Of a stretch of 11,847 nucleotides of DNA, positions 1-5,682 are shown in pieces. The stretch lies in NCBI GenBank assembly GCA_913054215.1, contig CAJXJE010000006.1, positions 1 through 11,847 on the forward strand. Direction: 5' to 3'. Position numbers and translations under genes: made by a program. This DNA is from an uncultured Candidatus Peregrinibacteria bacterium. GTDB lineage: Bacteria > Patescibacteriota > Gracilibacteria > Peribacterales > Peribacteraceae. Position 1 is the stretch's first letter. Every line of letters begins with the position of its first letter. The notes under the pieces were generated by a model, which was not told the origin of the DNA, made no database searches, and worked only from the letters and a program-made list of their open reading frames with translations.

Positions 1-1174
1 AGCCTACAGTTGAATCAGTCTTTTGTGCCCATACTATCGCTTCATCGATATCCATAAGTTCAATTATTTTCACTGCGTATTCGGCAGCGAGCTCCGGATC
101 ATAGATCTCTGAATGTGAGTACCCTCTCAGCCCCAAAAGAGCTTTCACTAAATCTTGTGCCTCCGAGAGATAGACTGACTTCGCACTTTTGTATTCGTCT
201 GTATTGCGCAATTCGGGTGGACAGCGTCGTACACAAGCCCCAAGTCTACTCAAATTCATTTTTACGGCACGCAGGGCATCACGCACGACCGCATCTTCTC
301 GTAGTCTCAAGCGAGCAAATATTGTAATATCATTTACTTCTTCTACAACTCTACCCATATACGACACGAAGCCTTTCTGTTCACTTTCTCTGCTAATCAT
401 GTCACTGGACCACTCTACTACTGTTCCAGGATTAGAAAACATACCACCCCGCTTGGTACGTTCACTTACCCACAGATCATCTGAATCCTCTAGATCTGAT
501 TCTACTGTCAAGCTATGAGATTTCCTACGGTTTCCTGCAAACTTGCTTGTTGTGAAACCCATCAGAGCTATATCTAATTGCTGCTGTATTTGAGTATTGA
601 ATTCTTCTGTGATAGATGGCTCTCGTGCTCGCATCGTATCCTTTGCATCGGAAAGTACTTTACTGAGATGCCGATATGTTCTCTTTAGGTCTAAGTCCTT
701 CATGTATCGAGGATGCGAGTGTATCCTCCTAAGAAGGTACATGCCTGACGCTAGAGTAGAGCGTACTTTCAACACTAACTTTGGTGTTTGATTTGATGCT
801 GTTTCAATTGTCATCCGATGTTCTACCGTTTCCAAAACTGATTTCAATACGTCCGTATTTACTGCGACACCATCAAATAGTTTAAACAGAATTTGTTTCA
901 GAGGACTTTTATCCGCATGCCTCCAGAACACAGTAATATCAGAAATACGATTGTCTTTTATCACCACGTCTACACTCGGTGTTCCTTGTACTCGCTCACC
1001 ATGACTCTTGTATTGAAGGGCATCAGGAAATTGCATTGCAAATGTATCACCTGTGGAAAGATAGGTACTATCGCCTCTGTTTTCTATCGTTGCATAACCT
1101 GCTTCCTTGGCTTGCTCTTCCAAAGACTTCCCTCTGAATGAGGAGTTTGGCCGTTCGTTTCTTTCTATTGGCAT
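1..1174 (-). CDS. Large protein of unknown function, C-terminus cut by window edge
   Basis: The reverse strand is open from ATG at 1174 to base 1, about 391 codons with no stop, so this is a partial gene whose C-terminus lies outside the window. I do not recognise the family. The protein starts MPIERNERPNSSFRGKSLEE and has no signal peptide or membrane segment, so it is probably cytoplasmic. The first ~120 residues look mixed alpha/beta. The rest is rich in Arg, Glu, Ser and Leu and reads as helical, with an acidic, probably flexible stretch (DLEDSDD) near residue 245 and a CVRRC pair near residue 335. The start is fixed by the TAA of the upstream gene, which is in the same frame only 6 nt earlier. 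No Shine-Dalgarno sequence is visible. The two genes almost certainly share a transcript from the promoter near 1580. Coding is supported by the length of the open frame and by ordinary amino acid composition. The function is unknown. Confidence 0.8.
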   Translation of the reverse strand, partial: MPIERNERPNSSFRGKSLEEQAKEAGYATIENRGDSTYLSTGDTFAMQFPDALQYKSHGERVQGTPSVDVVIKDNRISDITVFWRHADKSPLKQILFKLFDGVAVNTDVLKSVLETVEHRMTIETASNQTPKLVLKVRSTLASGMYLLRRIHSHPRYMKDLDLKRTYRHLSKVLSDAKDTMRAREPSITEEFNTQIQQQLDIALMGFTTSKFAGNRRKSHSLTVESDLEDSDDLWVSERTKRGGMFSNPGTVVEWSSDMISRESEQKGFVSYMGRVVEEVNDITIFARLRLREDAVVRDALRAVKMNLSRLGACVRRCPPELRNTDEYKSAKSVYLSEAQDLVKALLGLRGYSHSEIYDPELAAEYAVKIIELMDIDEAIVWAQKTDSTVG

Positions 1175-1180
1175 AGATAA

Positions 1181-1570
1181 TTATGTGGATATTTCCTTTT
1201 TTAACTGATCAAGAGCATCGTTGTTATCTGTTGATTGCAGCGTCTTTTCTGCTCCCTGTAAAACAGGAGAAGAGCTACGCAGGAACTGTTCGATTTCTCC
1301 GAAGAACGAAGAGGGATCTTCGAGCTGCTCTATACCCTCTGCAATCCTTTGATCTTCTGTTCGCAACGTGGATAAAAGGGCATCAACACTCTCCGGAGAT
1401 AGAAGAGGGAGCATCACGAGTACATCTTCTGCGAGTCTCTCATCAAGCAGGACTGAGCTACTAACCAGTCTGTAGAGCTCTGGCAATACCTCGTATAGAC
1501 GCTTTTTTTGGTTAGCATTTAACTGAGAGGTCGATTCTATCAGAAATTGGATATCATTTTGTGTGTGCAT
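1181..1570 (-). CDS. Small acidic helical protein of unknown function
   Basis: This gene encodes 129 residues starting MHTQNDIQFLIESTSQL. I recognise no family. The sequence is rich in Leu, Glu, Ser and Gln, has few aromatic residues, and has heptad-like leucine spacing, so a mostly helical soluble protein is likely. There is no signal peptide, membrane segment or cysteine. The ATG at 1570 lies 8 nt after a perfect TATAAT on the same strand, with a TG extension. The message is therefore probably leaderless, which supports this start. The stop is 6 nt before the ATG of the large unknown gene (1-1174), so the two form an operon and may work together. The gene is accepted as real because of its own promoter, the operon spacing and plausible composition. 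The overlapping plus-strand frame at 1183-1464 is taken as its shadow. Confidence 0.75.
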   Translation of the reverse strand: MHTQNDIQFLIESTSQLNANQKKRLYEVLPELYRLVSSSVLLDERLAEDVLVMLPLLSPESVDALLSTLRTEDQRIAEGIEQLEDPSSFFGEIEQFLRSSSPVLQGAEKTLQSTDNNDALDQLKKEIST

Positions 1571-1578
1571 AATACTAT

Positions 1579-1607
1579 ATTATACCACATATACTAATAT
1601 AGACCAA
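1579..1607 (-). promoter_or_regulatory. Promoter of the 1570-to-1 unknown operon
   Basis: Read on the minus strand, a perfect -10 TATAAT (1579-1584) is preceded by TGG, an extended -10. A weak -35, TTGGTC (1602-1607), sits 17 bp upstream. The -10 ends 8 nt before the ATG at 1570, which predicts a transcript starting at or one or two bases before the start codon. There is no room for a ribosome binding site. Confidence 0.6.
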
Positions 1608-1634
1608 TGGCCTTAAACGGCTAACCTAAGCCAT
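1607..1634 (-). terminator. Imperfect inverted repeat downstream of tRNA-Arg
   Basis: ATGG-CTTA and TAAG-GCCAT can pair as about eight base pairs with one bulged base and an 11-nt loop. The repeat lies just downstream of tRNA-Arg on its strand and just upstream of the next promoter. No U-run follows, so it is only a possible terminator. It could equally be a processing site. Confidence 0.25.
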
Positions 1635-1645
1635 AAACTAGATGC

Positions 1646-1722
1646 TGGTACCCCGGAGAGGATTCGAACCTCTGACCTTCACCTTAGAAGGGTGCTGCTC
1701 TATCCAGCTGAGCTACCGGGGC
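1646..1722 (-). tRNA. tRNA-Arg (anticodon UCU), CCA encoded
   Basis: The reverse strand folds as a complete cloverleaf. The acceptor is GCCCCGG/CCGGGGT, the D-stem is GCTC/GAGC, and the anticodon loop is CTTCTAA, giving anticodon TCT, which reads AGA. The T-arm is AGAGG-TTCGAAT-CCTCT, the discriminator is A, and the CCA is encoded. Two small oddities are a G1-U72 wobble at the end of the acceptor stem and a G27-A43 mismatch at the top of the anticodon stem. About 94 bp upstream a 20-bp direct repeat copies its 5' end. Confidence 0.95.
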
Positions 1723-1776
1723 ATGGTTGATGAGTCTAATGATCAAGTGTAGCTACGAGCAAGCTTCTTATATTAC

Positions 1777-1793
1777 GGATCGCTTTGCGATCC
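1777..1793 (-). ncRNA. Perfect hairpin in the tRNA-Arg leader
   Basis: A 7-bp perfect stem (GGATCGC/GCGATCC) with a 3-nt loop lies directly after the copied tRNA 5' end and before the real tRNA-Arg on the transcribed strand. No U-run follows, so it does not look like an intrinsic terminator. It replaces the second half of the D-arm in the copy. A role as a folding or processing element of the precursor is inferred. Confidence 0.45.
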
Positions 1794-1797
1794 TATG

Positions 1798-1817
1798 CCA
1801 GCTGAGCTACCGGGGCA
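1798..1817 (-). repeat. Copy of tRNA-Arg 5' end (acceptor strand plus D-arm) in its leader
   Basis: Twenty bases match 1704-1723 exactly. On the minus strand they comprise the 5' acceptor strand GCCCCGG, the TA linker, D-stem GCTC and D-loop AGCTGG, plus one base before the tRNA. The match is specific to tRNA-Arg because it includes the acceptor strand, not just the conserved D-arm. The similarity continues for a few bases with one insertion and then turns into a hairpin. The copy has no anticodon arm, T-arm or 3' acceptor strand, so it cannot be a functional tRNA. It may be a tRNA remnant or a regulatory leader. Confidence 0.8.
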
Positions 1818-1832
1818 GATCATTTATATCTT

Positions 1833-1838
1833 ATTATA
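1833..1838 (-). promoter_or_regulatory. Probable -10 box for the tRNA-Arg leader transcript
   Basis: A perfect TATAAT on the minus strand ends 16 nt before the copied tRNA 5' end, so transcription would start about 10 nt upstream of the copy and read through the hairpin into tRNA-Arg. No convincing -35 is present. The box lies back to back with the promoter of the plus-strand dehydrogenase. Confidence 0.45.
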
Positions 1839-1864
1839 GCGGAGAACAGGAAACCAGTACACTG

Positions 1865-1873
1865 TGCTACAAT
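1865..1873 (+). promoter_or_regulatory. Extended -10 promoter of the SDR gene
   Basis: TGC-TACAAT is a five-of-six -10 box with the TGn extension. It ends exactly 6 nt before the ATG at 1880, so the transcript would begin at the start codon. No clear -35 is seen, as is usual for extended -10 promoters. It fixes the start of the dehydrogenase at 1880. Confidence 0.6.
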
Positions 1874-1879
1874 TCCCCT

Positions 1880-2641
1880 ATGCAGCAAACCGCTCTTATT
1901 ACGGGAGCATCCAGTGGGATAGGGAAAGCCTTTGCCAAGCTCTGTGCAATGCAGGGATGGGATGTAGTATTGGTGTCGCGAAATGAGGATAAACTCCGTA
2001 CAGTAGCGCAGTCTCTCAATGTTCAGTGCACGATTATGCCGTGTGACCTCTCGAAGCCAGGCTCTCCAGCTGCACTGTGCAAAGAGCTCGAAAATTCCGG
2101 TGTGCAGGTTGGCATTCTTATCAACTGTGCAGGGTTTGGATCCCATGGTCCTTTTGCGAGTTTGGATCTCGAGAAAGAATTGAATATGATCGACCTCAAT
2201 GTTCGAGCAGTTATTGCACTCACAGGGTTACTGTTACCAAAGATGATTGAACGCGGCAGTGGGAGAATCCTCAACGTAGCATCGACCGCAGCATTTGAAC
2301 CAGGCCCATTTATGGCGACGTACTTTGCAAGCAAGGCAGCAGTACTTTCTTTTTCCGAAGCACTCTGGGCAGAAACGCGTGGGACGGGAGTCAGTGTGAC
2401 GTGTCTATGTCCAGGCCCGACCAATACGAAGTTTGATGAGCGAGCAGATCTTGAAAACTCGGAACTTTTCTCAAAGAAACTCGCAAGCCCCGAAGTAGTA
2501 GCGCTTATCGGTATGAGAGCTCTTCTTGCTGGTAAACGTATACAAATAGTGGGTTTTAAGAACCAATGCATGGTACTTCTTGCAAAAATACTGCCACGAA
2601 GACTTGTTCTAGCAGGTTCGACCGTCCTCCTTAAAAAATAG
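1880..2641 (+). CDS. Short-chain dehydrogenase/reductase (SDR)
   Basis: This 253-residue classical SDR is an NAD(P)H-dependent oxidoreductase with a Rossmann fold. The substrate cannot be read from the sequence. Visible motifs are the cofactor loop TGASSGIG (8-15), an NCAG motif (82-85) in place of NNAG, and the catalytic tetrad N107, S135, Y148 and K152 (YFASK). CPGP (178-181) follows strand six. SR at 33-34 after the second strand suggests NADP(H) preference. The C-terminus (KILPRRLVLAGSTVLLKK) is basic and hydrophobic and may touch the membrane, as in some fatty-acyl or hydroxysteroid-type SDRs. A longer frame reaches back to 1727, but it would translate across the tRNA leader repeat, so the ATG at 1880, directly after an extended -10, is preferred. 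The gene precedes pyrH by 55 nt, and pyrH has its own promoter. Confidence 0.93.
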   Translation: MQQTALITGASSGIGKAFAKLCAMQGWDVVLVSRNEDKLRTVAQSLNVQCTIMPCDLSKPGSPAALCKELENSGVQVGILINCAGFGSHGPFASLDLEKELNMIDLNVRAVIALTGLLLPKMIERGSGRILNVASTAAFEPGPFMATYFASKAAVLSFSEALWAETRGTGVSVTCLCPGPTNTKFDERADLENSELFSKKLASPEVVALIGMRALLAGKRIQIVGFKNQCMVLLAKILPRRLVLAGSTVLLKK

Positions 2642-2660
2642 GTAGAAAAATACTCTCTGC

Positions 2661-2689
2661 TTGGCAATAGCACGAAAAACAGGTAGGAT
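2661..2689 (+). promoter_or_regulatory. Promoter of pyrH-frr
   Basis: The -35 TTGGCA (2661-2666, five of six), a 17-bp spacer and the -10 TAGGAT (2684-2689, four of six) end 7 nt before the ATG at 2697. A leaderless pyrH message is predicted. The in-frame TTG at 2661, which would give an N-terminal extension, is the -35 box itself and is not a start. The AGGTAGG stretch could also be read as a weak ribosome binding site, so the promoter reading is likely but not exclusive. Confidence 0.55.
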
Positions 2690-2696
2690 TTGGCCG

Positions 2697-3407
2697 ATGT
2701 CAAAAGGAAAACGCGTCATGATCAAACTTTCTGGAGAGCTCTTCGCTCGGAAAGATGGATTTGGTTTACATCACGAAAGCCTCGACGAAGTTGCCAAGAG
2801 TATTATAGAGGTAGTAGATGCGGGATTTGAAGTAGTGGTTGTTGTTGGAGGAGGAAACATTTGGCGCTTTCGCGATACACAAGACAGTGGAATCGAGAGA
2901 GTGTCCTCTGACGCTATTGGGATGCTCGCAACCATAATGAATGCAGTTGGATTACAATCTGCTCTTGAATCTTTGGGGCAAAACACGCGTGTTTGTAGTG
3001 CTGTCGATGTACCACAACTTGCAGAACCCTATATCAAACGCAGAGCGGAGAGGCATCTAGAAAAAGGAAGAGTAGTGATCTGTGCTGGAGGAACCGGAAA
3101 CCCTTACTTCACCACAGACAGTGCAGCAGCACTCCGTGCACTCGAACTCCAGTGTGACACACTGCTAAAAGCAACCAATGTCGATGGTGTCTACGACAAA
3201 GATCCAAACAAGCACAGCGATGCGGTGATGTATGACGAACTGACCTATAGCGATGCCATTAGTCAGCGACTTAATGTAATGGACTCTGCAGCATTTAGTT
3301 TATGCATGGATCAGAGTCTTCCAATTCGTGTATTCAAATTTGGTCCAGATGGTTCCTTGCTAAAAGCGGCTAAGGGTGAGAAGATCGGGACACTTGTTCA
3401 CGGTTAA
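2697..3407 (+). CDS. pyrH: UMP kinase
   Basis: This 236-residue bacterial UMP kinase of the amino acid kinase fold phosphorylates UMP to UDP with ATP. It feeds UTP and CTP synthesis in the cytoplasm and normally forms hexamers. Clear family motifs are the phosphate loop KLSGE (10-14), GGGNIWR (51-57), SSDAIGMLATIMN (70-82), AGGTGNPYFTTDSAA (130-144), LLKATNVDGVYDKDP (156-170) and MDSAAFSLCMDQSLPI (195-210). The length is typical. The family's usual GGGNIWRG reads GGGNIWRF here, and the usual UMP-site ADYMGMLAT reads SDAIGMLAT, both mild substitutions. The start at 2697 gives the standard N-terminus, and an upstream TTG would add 12 unusual residues. frr follows after 11 nt on the same strand, a pairing common in bacteria. 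Confidence 0.97.
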   Translation: MSKGKRVMIKLSGELFARKDGFGLHHESLDEVAKSIIEVVDAGFEVVVVVGGGNIWRFRDTQDSGIERVSSDAIGMLATIMNAVGLQSALESLGQNTRVCSAVDVPQLAEPYIKRRAERHLEKGRVVICAGGTGNPYFTTDSAAALRALELQCDTLLKATNVDGVYDKDPNKHSDAVMYDELTYSDAISQRLNVMDSAAFSLCMDQSLPIRVFKFGPDGSLLKAAKGEKIGTLVHG

Positions 3408-3418
3408 CCCTAACTTTT

Positions 3419-3964
3419 ATGTCTGACGCACGCATCGAAACTTTTACTAACGAAGCAGAAAAAGTGATGGCATATTTGCATGCTGAATTTTCAAAACTCC
3501 AAACTGGAAGGGCAAATGCAGCCCTTGTTGAGAATGTAGTAGTCGAAGCGTATGGCCAGAACCAAGCACTCAAGGCCATTGCGGGAGTGAGTGTGCAGGA
3601 TGCAAAGACGATTGTCGTACAACCGTGGGATGCAGGAACTCTTGCAGCCGTAGAAGCAGCTCTTACAAAGGCGGATCTCGGGGTCAGTCCGGTAAATGAT
3701 GGTTCTGTTATTCGGCTTACTCTCCCGCCAATGACAGAGGAGCGCAGGCAGCAACTCGTGAAGGTTGTCCATCAGCTTGCCGAAGAAGGTCGTATCTCCA
3801 TTCGTCAGCAACGGCAAACCGCTCATGATGACATCAAGGATAATGAGAAAGATGAAGATGTGCGCTACACCTTGCTCGAAGAGCTCGAAAAGGCTGTTAA
3901 AGCTTCGAATGAGAAGATCGACGTCAGCAAGAAGCAGAAGGAGGAAGAAGTAATGACCGTATAA
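3419..3964 (+). CDS. frr: Ribosome recycling factor
   Basis: This 181-residue protein, with EF-G, splits the post-termination ribosome into subunits. Family features are the N-terminal helix with KLQTGRANAALVENVVVEAYG (near 26-46, the usual tGRAsp...yG signature), PLPP-like SVIRLTLPPMTEERR (96-110) and the second long helix with EEGRISIRQQRQTAHDDIKD (122-141), carrying the conserved arginines that contact 23S rRNA. Length is close to the usual 185. It starts 11 nt after the pyrH stop. No Shine-Dalgarno sequence is visible in that gap, so translation may depend on coupling or on an SD-independent mechanism. It should be co-transcribed with pyrH. Confidence 0.97.
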   Translation: MSDARIETFTNEAEKVMAYLHAEFSKLQTGRANAALVENVVVEAYGQNQALKAIAGVSVQDAKTIVVQPWDAGTLAAVEAALTKADLGVSPVNDGSVIRLTLPPMTEERRQQLVKVVHQLAEEGRISIRQQRQTAHDDIKDNEKDEDVRYTLLEELEKAVKASNEKIDVSKKQKEEEVMTV

Positions 3965-3965
3965 A

Positions 3966-3994
3966 TTGATAACAGATAGTGGATAGTGGATAAT
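3966..3994 (+). promoter_or_regulatory. Promoter of the purQ-like gene
   Basis: The -35 TTGATA (3966-3971, five of six), a spacer of exactly 17 bp and the -10 GATAAT (3989-3994, five of six) end 6 nt before the ATG at 4001. This is the best-formed promoter in the window and predicts a leaderless message. It argues for the ATG at 4001 over the GTG at 3986, which lies upstream of the expected transcription start. Confidence 0.65.
3974..3993 (+). repeat. Short tandem repeat of GATAGTG inside the purQ promoter
   Basis: Two perfect heptamers GATAGTG are followed by a partial third, GATAA, filling the promoter spacer and running into the -10 box. Loss or gain of one unit would change the -35 to -10 spacing by 7 bp, so the tract could tune expression. 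It may also be chance low complexity. Confidence 0.5.
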
Positions 3995-4000
3995 ACATCC

Positions 4001-5227
4001 ATGAAAACACCAGTTATTGCCGTTGTTTCGTTTCCAGGAAATAACTGTGAGGTGGAATCCCTGCGCGCAATTCGCAATGCAGGAATGGATGCACTCTATT
4101 TTCGGTGGAATGATGATGTTTCTAGGCTACGAGACGTAGACGGGTATTTTATCCCTGGTGGTTTTAGTTACGAAGACCGAGGGCGCGCGGGAATGATTTC
4201 TGCGAGAGATCCAATCCTCGAGTTTATCAAAGAAGAAGCTGCCAAAGGCAAAGTAGTCATCGGAAACTGTAACGGAGCCCAAGTACTTATTGAGTCTGGT
4301 CTTATTCCGAATGCCGAGGGACTCAAGATGAGTTTGGCACATAACACAGTGGATGGAAAAGCAACAGGATTTTTAAGTGAGTGGATATGGGTGACTCCTA
4401 GTTGCGATGCAGATCGCTGTGCTACGAGTGACTGGAAGGGGACTATGCATATGCCCATTGCACACGGAGAAGGCAGATTTACGACGACTGATAAAGCTGT
4501 GTACGAAGAGCTTAAAAGCAATCATCAAATAGTATTTCAGTACTGCGACGAAGAGGGGAATGTATCCGAGGACGAAGCAGTGACACCAAATGGATCCGAG
4601 TATGCGATTGCGGGCCTAAGCAATCCAGAAGGAAACGTCGTTGCTCTTATGCCACACCCAGAGCGTACCCCAAATGGGGACCCGTACTTTGCTTCTGTAA
4701 AGAGGTGGATCGAGTCACACAAGGTTGATAACTCCAAAACTGTTGTAAAATCCGACAACAGTACATCTGTGAAACTTCTGAGAAGAGATCCGCAGGGAGT
4801 AGAAATCTTTATTGAAACCATCATTGTCAATAACGAGGAGCGTACAGTCGAGCAAGCCGCAAAGAGGTTACTTAGAGATATCAGCCTTAAGCAGATGAAG
4901 TATTTTTCTCTCACGGGTGATCCACAAGAAGTACTTGGTACTATCTCGCTATTCAATGCGAATAAGGAAAAAGCTGTAATCAGAAGAGGTTCGAAGTTTT
5001 TTGCATGGGATGTAGATTCTAAAAAAGAAGTCCCTCTAGAGGTTAATAAAAACCAAGTAGTGCTACTAAGACGCAATATGCCAGATACCGGAGCAGCGCA
5101 TCTACAAGAGGGGAGTCAGACAGGGGTGTGTTACTTGTGCAGAGGAGTATCCGAAGAAGAAGTACTACAGTCTGATGTCTTAGAGATCTTTGGAAACCCG
5201 CACTCAAGTATTCTCGAACTTCTCTAA
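4001..5227 (+). CDS. purQ: PurQ-like FGAM synthase glutaminase with C-terminal extension
   Basis: Residues 1-243 match the glutamine amidotransferase subunit of phosphoribosylformylglycinamidine synthase, which releases ammonia from glutamine for the fourth step of purine synthesis. Seen are FPGNNCE (11-17), PGGFSYEDRGRAG (52-64), the nucleophile elbow GNCNGAQ with Cys90, PIAHGEGRF (152-160) and the catalytic PHPER with His219 and Glu221. The protein is 408 residues, against about 220-260 for a normal PurQ. The last ~155 residues are extra, with no family I can name. The stretch EQAAKRLLRD (284-293) recalls the PurS or PurL N-terminal domain, but this is weak. No purL, purS or other pur gene is in the window. 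The gene has its own promoter, starts 36 nt after frr and overlaps the next gene by one base (TAATG). Confidence 0.88.
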   Translation: MKTPVIAVVSFPGNNCEVESLRAIRNAGMDALYFRWNDDVSRLRDVDGYFIPGGFSYEDRGRAGMISARDPILEFIKEEAAKGKVVIGNCNGAQVLIESGLIPNAEGLKMSLAHNTVDGKATGFLSEWIWVTPSCDADRCATSDWKGTMHMPIAHGEGRFTTTDKAVYEELKSNHQIVFQYCDEEGNVSEDEAVTPNGSEYAIAGLSNPEGNVVALMPHPERTPNGDPYFASVKRWIESHKVDNSKTVVKSDNSTSVKLLRRDPQGVEIFIETIIVNNEERTVEQAAKRLLRDISLKQMKYFSLTGDPQEVLGTISLFNANKEKAVIRRGSKFFAWDVDSKKEVPLEVNKNQVVLLRRNMPDTGAAHLQEGSQTGVCYLCRGVSEEEVLQSDVLEIFGNPHSSILELL

Positions 5228-5682
5228 TGACTGATACAAGCATCGTTCTTCTGGCGCATAACATCAGATCTTTGTGGAATGTAGGGTCGTTCTTTCGTAC
5301 GTGCGATGCAATGGGTGTAGAAAAGTTATACCTAACAGGATATACCGCAACGCCTCCGCGCAGAGAAATTAGCAAGACAGGCATAGGCGCTGAGGAATGG
5401 ATCGAATGGGAATACGAAGAAGATCCAAAGCGCGTAATCGAGAAACTTAAAACAGAAGGAATGAAGGTCGTTGGATTGGAATTAACAGATAGCGCAGTAC
5501 AAATTTCTGAGTATGAATCACCTAAAAAAGTCTGCCTTGTACTGGGTCATGAAGTAACAGGGGTACCCGAAGATATCCTCGCACTTTGCGATGACGTAGT
5601 GTACATCCCCATGCATGGCAAAAAGGAATCACTGAACGTCTCTGTAGCAGCAGGTATCGCACTTGATCATCTACGTAACTAA
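5227..5682 (+). CDS. TrmH/SpoU-family RNA 2'-O-methyltransferase
   Basis: This 151-residue protein has a single SPOUT (trefoil-knot) domain that uses S-adenosylmethionine to methylate a ribose in tRNA or rRNA. The three family motifs are present: motif 1 NIRSLWNVGSFFRTCD (12-27, with Asn12 and Arg24), motif 2 LVLGHEVTGVP (104-114) and motif 3 IPMHGKKESLNVSVAAG (127-143). There is no N-terminal substrate-binding extension, so it resembles the minimal TrmL-like or TrmH-type forms. The exact target cannot be read. ATG overlaps the purQ stop as TAATG, so it is translationally coupled to purQ. The stop overlaps the priA stop on the other strand in a 4-bp CTAA, leaving no room for a terminator between them. 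Confidence 0.92.
   Translation: MTDTSIVLLAHNIRSLWNVGSFFRTCDAMGVEKLYLTGYTATPPRREISKTGIGAEEWIEWEYEEDPKRVIEKLKTEGMKVVGLELTDSAVQISEYESPKKVCLVLGHEVTGVPEDILALCDDVVYIPMHGKKESLNVSVAAGIALDHLRN

Noticed and set aside
1..1180. Short plus-strand open frames in the first 1.2 kb
   Set aside because: They lie opposite one continuous minus-strand frame and have no recognisable composition or start signals.
1727..1879. N-terminal extension of the dehydrogenase starting at 1727
   Set aside because: It would translate the tRNA leader and its repeat. The Rossmann-fold N-terminus and an extended -10 box both point to the ATG at 1880.
2661..2696. TTG start for pyrH at 2661
   Set aside because: TTGGCA here fits a -35 box 17 bp from a -10. 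The extra residues are not part of the UMP kinase family.
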